This document shows, piece by piece, positions 9,526-18,095 of a stretch of 64,000 nt of DNA (position 1 is its first letter; each line of letters begins with the position of its first letter). This DNA comes from Brevundimonas sp. MF30-B (GTDB lineage: Bacteria; Pseudomonadota; Alphaproteobacteria; Caulobacterales; Caulobacteraceae). The translations under genes were made by a program, and so were the position numbers. The DNA is taken from contig NZ_CP038440.1 in assembly GCF_004683885.1 (NCBI RefSeq), forward strand, positions 1,956,001 through 2,020,000, given 5' to 3'. The notes under the pieces are model-generated. The model was not told where the DNA came from. It was given only the letters and a program-made list of their open reading frames with translations, and did not search any database.

Positions 9526-10667
9526 CGTTACGCGTCCGCGTTCACGATTCCATCGCCGGCGTCGGGCGCGAAGCCTGGGACGCCTGCGCGGCGGCGACCG
9601 GCGATCCGTTCCTCTCCTATGACTTCCTGCACGCCTGCGAGGCGTCGGGCAGCGCGGTTCCGAGCCAGGGCTGGGGACCGCGCCACCTGGCGCTGGAGGG
9701 CGACGACGGCGCCGTCATCGGCGTCATGCCCCTCTATCTGAAGGGCCACAGCCAGGGCGAATACGTCTTCGACCACGCCTGGGCCGACGCCTATGAGCGC
9801 GCGGGCGGGCGCTATTATCCCAAGCTGCTGTCCGCCGTGCCCTTCACCCCCGCGACGGGGCCGCGCCTGCTGGCCCGCCCGGACGCCGACGCGGGCGTGG
9901 TGCGCGAGGCCCTGCTTCAAGGCGCCGTCGGCCTGGCCGAACAGGCGGGCGTGTCGTCCCTGCACGTCAACTTTCCGACGCGGGAGGAATGGACGGGGCT
10001 GGGCGACGCGGGCCTACTGCTGCGCCAGGACATCCAGTTCATCTGGCGCAACGGCGGCTATGCGAGCTTCGACGACTTCCTGGCGGCGCTGTCGTCGTCT
10101 CGCCGCAAGACGATCCGGCGCGAGCGGCGCGAGGCCCAGGCCGGGCTGGAGATCCGCGTCCTGACCGGCGGCGAGATCGAAGAGGCGCACTGGGACGCCT
10201 TTTTCGCCTTCTACATGGACACCGGCTCGCGAAAGTGGGGCCGGCCCTATCTGACGCGCGACTTCTTCAGCCGGGTGGGTGCCACGATGGCGGACCGCAT
10301 CGCCCTGGTGATGTCGTTTCGCGCTGGTCAGGCGATCGCCGGCGCGCTGAACTTCATCGGCCGTGACGCCCTGTACGGCCGCCAATGGGGTTCGCTGGAC
10401 GACGTGCCCTTCCTGCATTTCGAGCTCTGCTATTATCAGGCCATCGACTTCGCCATCGCGCGCGGCCTGTCGCGGGTCGAGGCGGGCGCGCAGGGCGAGC
10501 ACAAGTTGGCGCGCGGATACCTGCCCTCGGCCGTCTACAGCGCCCACTGGATCGCTCATGACGGACTGCGCGCGGCGGTGTCGGACTATCTGGAGCGCGA
10601 AAGGACGGGGATCGACCTCGAGATCGAGGCGATGACGGCCGAGATGAGCCCCTACAAGGCCGTCTAG
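9522..10667 (+). CDS. GNAT-like acyltransferase, COG3146/DUF482 family
   Basis: A 381-residue protein of the peptidogalycan/GNAT-like family (COG3146). Recognisable segments are DPFLSYDFLHACEASGS near the N-terminus, FDHAWADAYERAG near residue 90, SSRRKTIRRERR near residue 195 and GAQGEHKLARGYLP near residue 325. The fold is a duplicated GNAT domain like FemAB ligases. The substrate is not established, though N-acylation of a cell-envelope or aminoacyl substrate is a common guess. It is translationally coupled to the RidA gene. Confidence 0.85.
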   Translation: MTLRVRVHDSIAGVGREAWDACAAATGDPFLSYDFLHACEASGSAVPSQGWGPRHLALEGDDGAVIGVMPLYLKGHSQGEYVFDHAWADAYERAGGRYYPKLLSAVPFTPATGPRLLARPDADAGVVREALLQGAVGLAEQAGVSSLHVNFPTREEWTGLGDAGLLLRQDIQFIWRNGGYASFDDFLAALSSSRRKTIRRERREAQAGLEIRVLTGGEIEEAHWDAFFAFYMDTGSRKWGRPYLTRDFFSRVGATMADRIALVMSFRAGQAIAGALNFIGRDALYGRQWGSLDDVPFLHFELCYYQAIDFAIARGLSRVEAGAQGEHKLARGYLPSAVYSAHWIAHDGLRAAVSDYLERERTGIDLEIEAMTAEMSPYKAV

Positions 10668-10719
10668 TTTCAGTCGAAGCTCCGGCCTCAGCCCAAGAGT
10701 CTCAAGCCTCTCCTTCTCT

Positions 10720-10813
10720 CGCCGTCATCGTCGGACTTGATCCGACGATCCAGCCGCGCCGGCGGTGAGGTCAGAGCGCCTGGATGCTCGGATCAAGTCC
10801 GAGCATGACGGCG
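10720..10813. repeat. Intergenic nested palindrome (REP/BIME-like)
   Basis: Two 34-base arms (10720-10753 and 10780-10813) are inverted copies of each other around a 26-base centre. Each arm is itself a hairpin (stems at 10727-10749 and 10784-10806, 9-bp stem, 5-base loop). The arms differ only by CG versus GC dinucleotides, and both sides of each internal stem change together. It lies between the tails of convergent genes, where it could act as a bidirectional terminator or an mRNA 3' stabiliser. Confidence 0.8.
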
Positions 10814-10829
10814 TGAAAGTCGACTGGCG

Positions 10830-11927
10830 CTAGATCCGCCGCCTCGGCCCGCTGACGAACAGGCGCGGCTGGGAGCGCAGCACCAGCCACAGATTGACCG
10901 TCGCCACGCCCAGCACGATTGCGGCCCCGGCCTGGTGCAGGACGCCCAGCGTCAGAGGCACGGCGTGGATCAGGGTCAGCACGCCCAGGATCGCCTGCAT
11001 CCAGACCGCGGCCGCCAGGGCGATGGCCGACGCGCCCATGCCCTCGGCCAGGCGCCAGCGCAGGGCCTGAATAACATAGAGGGTCACGACCGCCAGCAGC
11101 AGATAGGCGACGATGCGGTGATTGAACTGGGTCAACGCCTGATCGTGCAGGAAGGCTAACGCCCCCTGCCCCCAGTCGACCGGCGGCAGGACCTGACCGT
11201 TCATCAGCGGCCAGTCGATGTAGACCATGCCGGCGTGACCTCCGGCCACCAGGGCGCCCAGCAGGCTCTGGACCATCACCAGCCCCAGCAGGAGGCCGGC
11301 GCCGCGCGACCAGCCGCCGGGACTGCGCGACCGCTCGGGGCCCGCCCAGGCCTCCAGCCCCGTCCAGATCAGGCCGACGAAGATCAAAAAGGCCAGGCCC
11401 AGGTGCACAGCCAGACGCTCTGGCGCGACGGTGACGCGCTCGGACAGGCCGCTGGACACCATCCACCAGCCGATCAGGCCTTGCAGCCCGCCCAGCGCCA
11501 ACAGCACGGCGCAGCGCGCGATCAGGCGTTTTGGCATGGCCATGCGGCCCAGCCACGACATCGGCGGTGCCAGTCGGCACAGCAGGAAGAAGAAAAACGG
11601 CAGGGCGAACACCACCCCGATCAGCCGGCCCAACAGGCGGTGCAGCCACTCCCACCAGAAGATGCCCTGGAACTCGGCCAGGCTCATGCCGGCGTTGACC
11701 AGTTGGTACTGGGGAATGGCCTTGTACTTGTCAAAGGCTTCCATCCAATCGGCGTGACTGAGCGGAGGGACGGCGCCCATGATTGGCTGCCATTCGGTGA
11801 TCGACAGGCCCGAGCCGGTCAGGCGCGTGACGCCGCCGACCACGACCATGGCGAACACCAGGGCCGCGCTGAGAAACAGCCAGATCGCCACCGGCCGAGA
11901 GTGTTCTGATTGAGAGAAACGGTTCAT
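10830..11927 (-). CDS. ctaA: Heme A synthase (COX15/CtaA)
   Basis: A 365-residue polytopic membrane protein of the alphaproteobacterial COX15/CtaA type 2 family, which oxidises the heme O methyl group to make heme A for cytochrome oxidase. It has an N-terminal helix, [20 protein letters not shown], the heme-ligand segment [14 protein letters not shown] near residue 92, [17 protein letters not shown] near residue 260 and a final [15 protein letters not shown], giving the conserved histidines. The upstream neighbour is read divergently and the repeat at 10.7 kb is downstream. Confidence 0.95.
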   Translation of the reverse strand: MNRFSQSEHSRPVAIWLFLSAALVFAMVVVGGVTRLTGSGLSITEWQPIMGAVPPLSHADWMEAFDKYKAIPQYQLVNAGMSLAEFQGIFWWEWLHRLLGRLIGVVFALPFFFFLLCRLAPPMSWLGRMAMPKRLIARCAVLLALGGLQGLIGWWMVSSGLSERVTVAPERLAVHLGLAFLIFVGLIWTGLEAWAGPERSRSPGGWSRGAGLLLGLVMVQSLLGALVAGGHAGMVYIDWPLMNGQVLPPVDWGQGALAFLHDQALTQFNHRIVAYLLLAVVTLYVIQALRWRLAEGMGASAIALAAAVWMQAILGVLTLIHAVPLTLGVLHQAGAAIVLGVATVNLWLVLRSQPRLFVSGPRRRI

Positions 11928-11951
11928 TCGACGCCCGTCGTTCGCCCCGAT

Positions 11952-12281
11952 ATGCTGTCGGTTCGATCCGACACCGGGGGTATGCCCCGACCGCGCGGCA
12001 AGATCGAGACGTTCTTGGAGAGACTTTTGGTGCAGTACGCCGAACTCATCATCGCCGTGCTTGGCGCAGGCGCCTTGGCTTGGGTCGCAGATCTGCTGAC
12101 AGGACGGCGCGGGCTTGCGGCGACCAGCCTCGTGTCGGCCACCGGCGCGGCCTGCGGCTGGTTCCTGTGCGTGCGCGTCTTCGGCCTGGCGACGCTGGAT
12201 CAGTGGCTGTGGGTGATGTGGGCGATGGCCGGGTCGATCCTGTGCCTGTTCGCCTTCTTCCTGTTCCGGAGCAAGCGCTGA
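11952..12281 (+). CDS. Small membrane protein, unknown function
   Basis: An approximately 109-residue protein with three predicted hydrophobic segments ([60 protein letters not shown]) and a short basic tail. The pattern recalls GlsB/YeaQ/YmgE transglycosylase-associated proteins, but no signature is clear. ATG at 11952 is used; ATG at 11982 is equally possible because no clear ribosome site marks either. It overlaps the DUF2842 gene by one base (TGATG). Confidence 0.6.
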   Translation: MLSVRSDTGGMPRPRGKIETFLERLLVQYAELIIAVLGAGALAWVADLLTGRRGLAATSLVSATGAACGWFLCVRVFGLATLDQWLWVMWAMAGSILCLFAFFLFRSKR

Positions 12282-12475
12282 TGGGCGCCCGCACGCGTCG
12301 TTTCGTCGCCATGATCGCGGTGCTGGTCTTTCTGGCCGGCTACATCTGGGCGGCCGTAGCGATCGGCGAGCAGCTGCCCGACAACGTCCTGATCCAGCTG
12401 CTCTACTACGCCTTCGCCGGCACGGCCTGGGGCGTGCCTCTCTACCCGCTGTTCCGCTGGGCGGAACGAGGCTGA
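12281..12475 (+). CDS. DUF2842 family membrane protein
   Basis: A 64-residue protein matching the alphaproteobacterial DUF2842 pattern. It has one N-terminal transmembrane helix ([20 protein letters not shown]), a polar QLPDN turn and a second hydrophobic helix ending in [14 protein letters not shown]. The family has no known function and often lies near cytochrome oxidase assembly genes, which fits the nearby ctaA. The start overlaps the previous stop, implying co-translation. Confidence 0.8.
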   Translation: MGARTRRFVAMIAVLVFLAGYIWAAVAIGEQLPDNVLIQLLYYAFAGTAWGVPLYPLFRWAERG

Positions 12476-12481
12476 AACGAC

Positions 12482-12505
12482 AAGGGGCCGCCCGAAAGCG
12501 ACCCC
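12482..12505 (+). terminator. Possible hairpin terminator after DUF2842
   Basis: Within this stretch GGGGCCGC and GCGACCCC can form a short stem with one mismatch around a CCGAAA loop, directly after the DUF2842 stop. No T-run follows, so intrinsic termination is only possible. Confidence 0.3.
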
Positions 12506-12533
12506 TGAACCGTCATTCAGACCTAAGTTTGAA

Positions 12534-12578
12534 TGGTCGGAGCGACAGGATTCGAACCTGCGACCCCTTGACCCCCAG
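12534..12578 (-). pseudogene. tRNA-Pro(GGG) 3' fragment at island junction
   Basis: Read on the minus strand, this is the 3' portion of a tRNA-Pro. It carries part of the anticodon loop with GGG, the 3' strand of the anticodon stem (TCAAG), a full T-arm (GCAGG TTCGAAT CCTGT) and the acceptor 3' strand CGCTCCGACCA. The sequence upstream of the anticodon loop does not pair to give a 5' anticodon strand, D-arm or acceptor 5' strand, so it cannot fold as a tRNA. This is the remnant left when an element integrates between the anticodon loop and the tRNA 3' end. The intact copy should lie at the element's other end. Confidence 0.85.
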
Positions 12579-12665
12579 AGCTCTCGGAGCCTCTTTCACC
12601 CCGTTTCAATAATGCCCAAAAACGTGCTAAATGACAGATAGATAGGCGAATTGTGGGTTCATCAC
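12579..12665. repeat. Left attachment-flank repeat (copy 1)
   Basis: This sequence begins AGCTCTCGGA immediately inside the tRNA fragment and is repeated imperfectly at 25877-25960 in the same orientation. The best conserved core is 12611-12655 (40 of 45 positions identical to the second copy). The location between the tRNA-derived attachment core and the integrase gene is where integrase and excisionase arm sites usually lie. Confidence 0.75.
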
Positions 12666-12697
12666 ATTTCACCGTTATTCTTCGAGTTTCTGCATTT

Positions 12698-12717
12698 TGG
12701 ACCCCATATGGACCCCA
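12698..12717. repeat. 9-bp tandem direct repeat upstream of integrase
   Basis: TGGACCCCA occurs twice (12698-12706 and 12709-12717), separated by two bases, and ends 27 bases before the integrase start. Short direct repeats here often bind integrase arm domains or an excisionase/repressor. The role is inferred from position only. Confidence 0.5.
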
Positions 12718-12744
12718 GGATCGGGGTCGTGAGCGAGGTGTCGA

Positions 12745-14148
12745 ATGACGACAACCAGACTGACGGACAGGTCTGTCGCCGCTCTCAAAGCATCGGCCGA
12801 TGACCGTCTCGAACTTTGGGACGCCGACCTGAAGGGACTGTATCTGCGCGTCTCCGGCGAATCCAAGGTTTGGGGTTATCGGTATCGTCGTCCGGACGGC
12901 AGCCGACCTCGGGTTCGATTGGGCCGGTATATTGCTCCGGACCAGACGGGCGGCGACAAGTCCGCCCTGACCGTCGCCGGCGCGAGAGCCAAGGCGAGGA
13001 AGCTGCAGGTCGAAGTGGACGAAGGCGGCGACCCGGCCACCAAAATCCAGATGGCCCGGACCGCAGCCAGGGAAGAAATGCTTCGAACCTTCGACGACCT
13101 GGCCCAGAGCTACTTCGAGGCGACCGAAAGCGGTGAGTACCGCCCGAGCCGGCGGCGCAAACGTGCGCCCACCATTCTGTCGGAACGCAATCTCTACAAA
13201 AACCATCTTCATCCGCTGGCTCCTCTCCGCATCGAGGCGGTCAACAAGACGGTCGTCCGCAGCCGGCTCCGAGAAATCCTGAAGGCCGGCAAGGGCGTGA
13301 CCTCGAACCGTGCGCGCAGCCTCATCAGCCAGATCTTCGCCTGGGGGATCGCCGAAGGCCGGGTTATCGCTAACCCCGCCCAGCAGCTTGATGATCTGGC
13401 GGAGGAGACGCCGCGCACACGGGTGCTGGACGATGCCGAGCTGCGCGCGCTCTGGAGGGTGCTCGAAGATGCGAGCGGCTACCGCCGCCCGCTGGCCAAC
13501 GGACGCGAGGAGCCCCTCATGGTGGGCCGTCCTGTCCGCATAGTGATCCAGTTGGCCGCACTGTTGCTGCAACGGCGGGCGGAGATCGCCGAGATGCGTG
13601 TCGACGAGCTGGATCTCGCTGAGCGGACGTGGACAATCCCGGCGGCGCGCACCAAGGCGGGTCGGACGACCGTGGTCCCTCTGGGGGAACGCTCGATCCG
13701 CCTGATCGAGGAAGCCCTGGCGCTTCGCCCGGTATCCGCCGACGGCCAACCGGCGTCGCCCTTCGTCTTCCCCGGCCGGGGCAAGGTCCCCGGCCCGATC
13801 TCACCGGGGGCGATCAGCCATGCGATGCGCGACCTGCGCGTGGCCATCAGCGTGCCAGACATCACCGTCCACGACCTGCGCCGCAGCGGGGCCACCCGCC
13901 TCGCCCGGGCGCGGGTCAGCCCCTTCATCCTCTCAAAACTGCTCAACCACGCCAGCGACCTCGGCGGCGGCTCGTCGATCACCATGTCGGTCTACGTCCA
14001 GCACGACTATCTCGAGGAGAAGCGCGAAGCGATCGAGACCCTTGAGCGGATCATCCTCGACACCGTCCGTTCCGACGTCGCCGCGAGTCCGGTCTCGTCG
14101 CCGGCCCTGCCCGCGCCGCCTCTCAGGCTCCCCGCCCCGTCTCACTGA
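12745..14148 (+). CDS. P4-type tyrosine site-specific integrase
   Basis: A 467-residue tyrosine recombinase. The N-terminal arm-binding DUF4102-like domain is at about residues 1-100 (LTDRSVAALKA... LYLRVSGESKVWGYRYR), then a core-binding SAM-like domain near 110-215. The catalytic domain follows with an arginine in LLLQRRAEIAEM, HDLRRSGATRLAR (the H-x-x-R motif), and the nucleophile context SITMSVYVQHDYLEEKREA near residue 420. It lies just inside the truncated tRNA-Pro, as expected for the enzyme that integrated this element. The ATG at 12745 fits the usual N-terminus. Confidence 0.95.
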   Translation: MTTTRLTDRSVAALKASADDRLELWDADLKGLYLRVSGESKVWGYRYRRPDGSRPRVRLGRYIAPDQTGGDKSALTVAGARAKARKLQVEVDEGGDPATKIQMARTAAREEMLRTFDDLAQSYFEATESGEYRPSRRRKRAPTILSERNLYKNHLHPLAPLRIEAVNKTVVRSRLREILKAGKGVTSNRARSLISQIFAWGIAEGRVIANPAQQLDDLAEETPRTRVLDDAELRALWRVLEDASGYRRPLANGREEPLMVGRPVRIVIQLAALLLQRRAEIAEMRVDELDLAERTWTIPAARTKAGRTTVVPLGERSIRLIEEALALRPVSADGQPASPFVFPGRGKVPGPISPGAISHAMRDLRVAISVPDITVHDLRRSGATRLARARVSPFILSKLLNHASDLGGGSSITMSVYVQHDYLEEKREAIETLERIILDTVRSDVAASPVSSPALPAPPLRLPAPSH

Positions 14149-14259
14149 GTCTCGACCGCCTGTCGGCACAGCGTCCGCGCGCCCTGCCTGCAAAAGTTGT
14201 CGAAAGCGGACGGCGCCGGCAGGATCGTCGTCCTCCCGTCTACCTGAGCCCTGTCGCCC

Positions 14260-14697
14260 TCAGAAGCCGAAATCGATCTGGTTCGGGTGGACCGGGCGTC
14301 CCCGTTTGCACCGCCGCGGAGGGGACGCCGGTCTCGCGGACGGCCCGGACGCCTTGGACGGAGACTCAGGCCAAGGCGGCCTGGACAGCGCCAGGGTGGG
14401 AAGCGGCGGTCGATCCACGGGCGCAGCGGCGGTGTGGAGCGCCCGGTCGGTCTGCGGTTTTCGTCCACCCCTGCCGGGCGGGGCCTTGAGCGGCTTACGG
14501 TCCAGCCGGCTGAGTTTCCAGGCGTCGAGTTCGCTTTCCCACCAGCCCACCCGCCCCGGCGAAAGTGGGACCGGCGCGGGAAATCGTCCGGCCTGTTGCA
14601 GGCGCCAGGCCGTGCTGCGGCTGATGCCGGCGATGTCTCGCACCCTCGACCAGGGCAGCAGGCGGTCGCCCGTTCCGCCCGGGCGGTCCGCCGTCAT
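14260..14697 (-). CDS. AlpA-family helix-turn-helix regulator
   Basis: A 145-residue protein whose first 65 residues form an AlpA/MerR-like winged helix: LLPWSRVRDIAGISRSTAWR followed by LQQAGRFPAPVPLSPGRVGWWESELDAW. AlpA proteins act as excisionase activators or recombination directionality factors in P4-like islands. The C-terminal half is a basic, proline-rich extension without recognisable fold, ending QIDFGF. The gene is convergent with the integrase and downstream of the other minus-strand mobility genes, supporting a role in element excision control. Confidence 0.8.
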   Translation of the reverse strand: MTADRPGGTGDRLLPWSRVRDIAGISRSTAWRLQQAGRFPAPVPLSPGRVGWWESELDAWKLSRLDRKPLKAPPGRGGRKPQTDRALHTAAAPVDRPPLPTLALSRPPWPESPSKASGPSARPASPPRRCKRGRPVHPNQIDFGF

Positions 14698-14748
14698 CGT
14701 CCCGCCCCCTCCCCCACAGGGTGGACGAAACCAATCTCGACCGGGCGG

Positions 14749-15012
14749 CTAGACACGACGGCGCGCCTGGGCGGCGGGCGGCGCCGCCGTGCGGAGTTCG
14801 CTCATCTGCGCCCGGGCCCAGTCCGTCAGGAGGGATTTTGGATAGAAGGGCTTGGCGCGGATGTGGCGGCAAGGCGGACCGCCCGAGCCCGCCGACCACA
14901 TCCGCGCCAGGGTCGCCGGCTTCAGTCTCACCCCAAGGGCGGCCAGGTGGGCCGAGGCCTCCTGGCGGGTCAGCAGCGTCTCACCCGCGCCGTCGGTCAG
15001 GGGATCGGTCAT
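14749..15012 (-). CDS. Small excisionase-like HTH protein
   Basis: An 87-residue protein with one predicted DNA-binding helix-turn-helix unit: LLTRQEASAHLAALGVRLKP, then TLARMWSAGSGGPPCRHIRA and KPFYPKSLLTDWARAQM. This is the layout of small excisionase/MerR-like HTH_17 proteins in which the segment after the HTH reads the DNA backbone. It overlaps the RadC-like gene by four bases (ATGA), so the two are translated together. Function is inferred from fold and from the integrase/AlpA context. Confidence 0.7.
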   Translation of the reverse strand: MTDPLTDGAGETLLTRQEASAHLAALGVRLKPATLARMWSAGSGGPPCRHIRAKPFYPKSLLTDWARAQMSELRTAAPPAAQARRRV

Positions 15013-15644
15013 CCCGCACCTCGCGGCCGGCAGTCCCGCGCGCTCGCCACCCTGCGACCCGCGCTCAGGGCCAGGTAACAGTCGATCACCGCGCGCACAT
15101 ACCGCTGGGTTTCAGGGATATCCGGCACGCGGCCGCGGGCGGCGACGCGGGCCGGGCCCGCACTGAAGACCGGGGCATGGCTCACGCTGCCCTCAGCGAG
15201 GATCTCGTCGACCATCAGATGATTGCGGTGATCGAGGAACAGGACGCGGAACTGCTCCCGCGGCGCATTCGCCTGGACCGTGCGCGCATAGGCCTGCAGG
15301 GCGCTCCAGGCGCTGATCACCGGCCGTCGCGCGGCCGCCGCCCGCGCCAGGCGCGCCGCCAGCTCCCGCAACAGGGCCACGTCCTCCAAGGCGGCCTTCG
15401 ACAGCGCAGCCGCCCGCGCCAGGGCCGGGCGATCCGCCCCGACCGCGCCGCCGAGCCCGTCGAAGCGGGCGACGAGACGGGCGGCCGCGCCTTCCGGATC
15501 GGGCTCCCAGCGGCGCAGCCACAGGGCCAGCAGGGCGGCGTCGTCGAGCGCCGACAGAGGCCGGACGACGTCTGCTTTCAACGAGCGAGGGCGCGCCTCC
15601 GCGGTGGGCCTCAGGGCGCGGGGGGCGGATGCTGGACGGGACAT
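15009..15644 (-). CDS. RadC-like (MPN/JAB) protein lacking the metal motif
   Basis: A 211-residue protein that follows RadC over its N-terminal helical part (DDAALLALWLRR... LVARFDGLGGAV) and the start of the MPN domain (REQFRVLFLDHRNHLMVDEI, LAEGSVSHAPVF). The segment that normally carries the catalytic HNHPSG...D zinc motif is missing; after GPARVAARGRVPDIPETQRY the sequence resumes with what looks like the C-terminal helix. RadC proteins are common in mobile elements, but this copy should lack hydrolase activity. ATG 15644 was chosen for an AAGGAG ribosome site seven bases upstream. Confidence 0.75.
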   Translation of the reverse strand: MSRPASAPRALRPTAEARPRSLKADVVRPLSALDDAALLALWLRRWEPDPEGAAARLVARFDGLGGAVGADRPALARAAALSKAALEDVALLRELAARLARAAAARRPVISAWSALQAYARTVQANAPREQFRVLFLDHRNHLMVDEILAEGSVSHAPVFSAGPARVAARGRVPDIPETQRYVRAVIDCYLALSAGRRVASARDCRPRGAG

Positions 15645-15822
15645 GACAGTCTCCTTGCCGCTCCGGACGTGGAGCACCCGCTCTCCCGCCTTCCTTCATC
15701 CTTTCAGACCGCCGGGCCGGCTCCCGATCGACAGGCGGGATCCGGCTCCCCGTCGGCTCGTCCAGTCTCGCCCGCCCCTCCAGCCGGCTGGAACGGGCTC
15801 CACACTCCCATCCACAGGAACA

Positions 15823-15837
15823 GAACAAAAGCGGAAC
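15823..15837. promoter_or_regulatory. Candidate LexA (SOS) box
   Basis: GAAC-N7-GAAC (GAACAAAAGCGGAAC) matches the alphaproteobacterial LexA operator GTTC-N7-GTTC read on the opposite strand, including the A-rich spacer start. It lies 180 bases upstream of the minus-strand RadC-like start and 68 bases upstream of the small plus-strand gene. Either or both could be DNA-damage inducible. No binding data exist. Confidence 0.55.
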
Positions 15838-15904
15838 TTTTAGTCTGGCCGCAGTCAGGAGCGGCGCGTATGCCTGTCTCCGGGTCGGCAACCGGAGACG
15901 TGAC

Positions 15905-16087
15905 ATGCAGCAGGACGCCTTTCCCACGCGCCCCCACGACCAGCACCGCCTCATGGAGAGGCTGGCCAACGCCCGGGTCACCGAAGAGCGCGCCCGCGAG
16001 ATCATGACCAGCCGGGAAGCGCATCGCGCCTTCATGGCCGAGGTCGCCATGGGCCTGGGGCCTTATGCGAAGGGCGCGCGTCCTTGA
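15905..16087 (+). CDS. Small protein of the element (intact copy)
   Basis: A 60-residue, predicted mostly helical and charged protein (MQQDAFPTRPHDQHRLMERL then ANARVTEERAREIMTSREAH), ending GLGPYAKGARP. I do not recognise a family. That it is a real gene is supported by a second, diverged and frameshifted copy at 25956-26118 with mostly synonymous or conservative differences. It could be a small DNA-binding or accessory protein of the integrative element. Confidence 0.6.
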   Translation: MQQDAFPTRPHDQHRLMERLANARVTEERAREIMTSREAHRAFMAEVAMGLGPYAKGARP

Positions 16088-16341
16088 AGGCACGGCTGGC
16101 GTCAGCCGCGCTGCGGCCGTTCCAAGAGGGCCGGATCGGGCCGGTCGGCTTGGCTGCAGTCGGCGGATATGGGTCGCTCCCGGGTTCACCGCCTTAACAA
16201 AGCGCGCTCCCAGAGGCTGCCCCGCCATACCCTCCCATAGGCGGCGAGGCGTCAAGCCGATGCGGATGACCGGGACGATCGCCGAGGCGAAGGTCGGCCC
16301 GCGTCGAGCGCCCAGGTCGAGAGACCGAGCATCAGGATCCG

Positions 16342-16748
16342 ATGACGCAGACTCCAGGGCTGACCCCGGCGCACATGCGCAGCGCGCCGGCCGCGGTCCG
16401 ACTGGAGCGAGTGGCGCTCGGCCCCGTCCTCATCGACTTCGAGCACCGGCGTGTCAGCCGCGACGGGGCGGTTGTCCGGCTGACCCCGAGGAGTTCGAAG
16501 TCCTCGCCCATCTGGCGCGCCACCTGGGCAAGGTCGTCAGTCACCAAGACCTGCTGACCGCCGTGTGGGGCAAGGCGCAAACGGACGACACCCCGTATCT
16601 GCGGGTCGTCGTCGGACAGCTCCGCAACAAGCTTGAGGCCGTCCCTGCGGAGCCAAGCCTGCTGCTGACCGAACCCGGCGTCGGCTACCGGCTTGAGGCG
16701 GCGGCCGACGGCGGCCGGCGGCGGCTGAACGTCGATCCTCGTCCGTGA
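16342..16748 (+). pseudogene. Winged-helix (OmpR/PhoB-type) regulator, frameshifted
   Basis: The first frame gives VALGPVLIDFEHRRVSRDGA and VVRLTP, then loses similarity near 16488. The +2 frame resumes with EEFEVLAHLARHLGKVVSHQ, VWGKAQTDDTPYLRVVVGQL and TEPGVGYRLEA, the rest of a KdpE-like trans_reg_C domain. Restoring one base in the CCGAGGAG run rejoins the domain. No receiver domain is present, so it is a lone DNA-binding domain that is probably inactive unless the shift is a sequencing error or programmed. It marks decay inside the island. Confidence 0.7.
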
Positions 16749-16952
16749 CCACTGCCCCCTATCGGCGCGGACATCGCGAGGCCCTCTGAACAGCGACAGT
16801 CCGACTCCCGCAGCCGTCCATCGTTCGCGATCCCGCTCATCCGCTTTCTTTCTCCGCCTCAGGATCAGGACGGGGACCTGCGAGTTGGTGTCCAGCACGC
16901 CGGACGATCTGCGGTCCCGGACCGAGACGCCTGGCCCTTCAGAAAGACCGCG

Positions 16953-18095
16953 ATGATCGACCTGGCCGCCCATGACGTCGCTCCCTTTCCCTCCTTCACC
17001 AATGCGCGGGCCCTGTCAGGCATCGCCCTGTACAGCCCGACCAACCAGCGGGGCGGCAACCGCCATGACCAGGCTTCGCGCGAGGTGCTCGTCGCGCGCC
17101 TGGCGACGCTCCTGCGCCTCCCTCTCAGGCCCGAGGTGGTGTCGACCGACGACGTCGGCCCCGACGTCCTGCTCGTCCCGCGCGAGACCCTGGTCGACGG
17201 CGTCGGACCGCAGGCGCCGCTGACGACGACCAGCCTGCTCGGCGGGCGGGTGCCTCACGCCTTCGTGGCGACCAAGGCCATCACTCACGGCCTGATCCAT
17301 CCCGACGCCGCCTGTCCGCCGGGCTGGTCCAGCGCCATGGCGGAGCGGCTCGGCGACGCCGCCCTGGACGGCTACACCGCCTTCTGTGTCGCGGACGCGC
17401 TCGAGGCCGGCCGACGGCTGCTCGAGACCGGACCGGCGCGGGTCAAGGATGTGAACGGCAAGGCCAGTCTGGGCCAGACGGTCGTGCGCAACGCCAAGGA
17501 GCTCGACGCCGTCATGGCCGAGCAGGATTCGGACGAACTCGCACGGTTCGGCGTGGTCATCGAGGAGAATATGGACGAGGTGGAGACCTACAGCGTCGGC
17601 AGCCTCTCCGTCGCCGGCCTGGAAATCAGCTATGTCGGGGACCAGCAGGAGACCGTCGACCACAAGGGCCGGACCGTCTACGGCGGGAGCCGGCTGCGCT
17701 GCGTCCGCGGCGGCCTGGACCGCCTGACCCACCTCGGCCTGCAGCCTGAGGCGGTCGAGGCCGTCCGCTGCGCGGCGGTCTTCGACGATGCGGCCCGACG
17801 CGCCTATCCGGACATGATCCTCACCCGGCGCAACTACGACGTCCTGGCCGGCCGGGACGTCCGGCGCCGGCGGCGCGTCGGCGTGCTGGAACAGTCCTGG
17901 CGCGTCGGCGGCGCCACCGGCGCCGAGGTCGCCGCGCTCGAAGCCTTCGCCCGGTTTCCCGATCTCCTCCAGGTCGAGACCGCGACGGTCGAAGTCTATG
18001 GAAAGGCGGCCGTCCCAGAGCACGCCGTCACCTATTTCAGCGGCGTCGACCCCAGGGTCGGGGCCATGACCAAATATGCGGTGAGGCTGGCGTGA
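16953..18095 (+). CDS. DUF3182 family protein
   Basis: A 380-residue protein matching the DUF3182 family. Blocks include ALYSPTNQRGGNRHDQASRE, HAFVATKAITHGLI, ARVKDVNGKASLGQTVV, GVVIEENMDEVETYSVGSL and MILTRRNYDVLAGRD. The core (about 130-300) looks like an ATP-grasp-type ligase, but the family has no demonstrated activity; I infer this only from layout (lysine-rich GKASLGQ loop, EENM segment). It overlaps the following hydrolase by four bases (GTGA), so the two probably act together. Similar pairs occur in stress-type accessory regions of Proteobacteria. Confidence 0.8.
   Translation: MIDLAAHDVAPFPSFTNARALSGIALYSPTNQRGGNRHDQASREVLVARLATLLRLPLRPEVVSTDDVGPDVLLVPRETLVDGVGPQAPLTTTSLLGGRVPHAFVATKAITHGLIHPDAACPPGWSSAMAERLGDAALDGYTAFCVADALEAGRRLLETGPARVKDVNGKASLGQTVVRNAKELDAVMAEQDSDELARFGVVIEENMDEVETYSVGSLSVAGLEISYVGDQQETVDHKGRTVYGGSRLRCVRGGLDRLTHLGLQPEAVEAVRCAAVFDDAARRAYPDMILTRRNYDVLAGRDVRRRRRVGVLEQSWRVGGATGAEVAALEAFARFPDLLQVETATVEVYGKAAVPEHAVTYFSGVDPRVGAMTKYAVRLA

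Noticed and set aside
12534..12610. A complete tRNA-Pro at the island edge
   Set aside because: Only the part from the anticodon loop to CCA is present; no 5' acceptor strand, D-arm or 5' anticodon strand can be formed.
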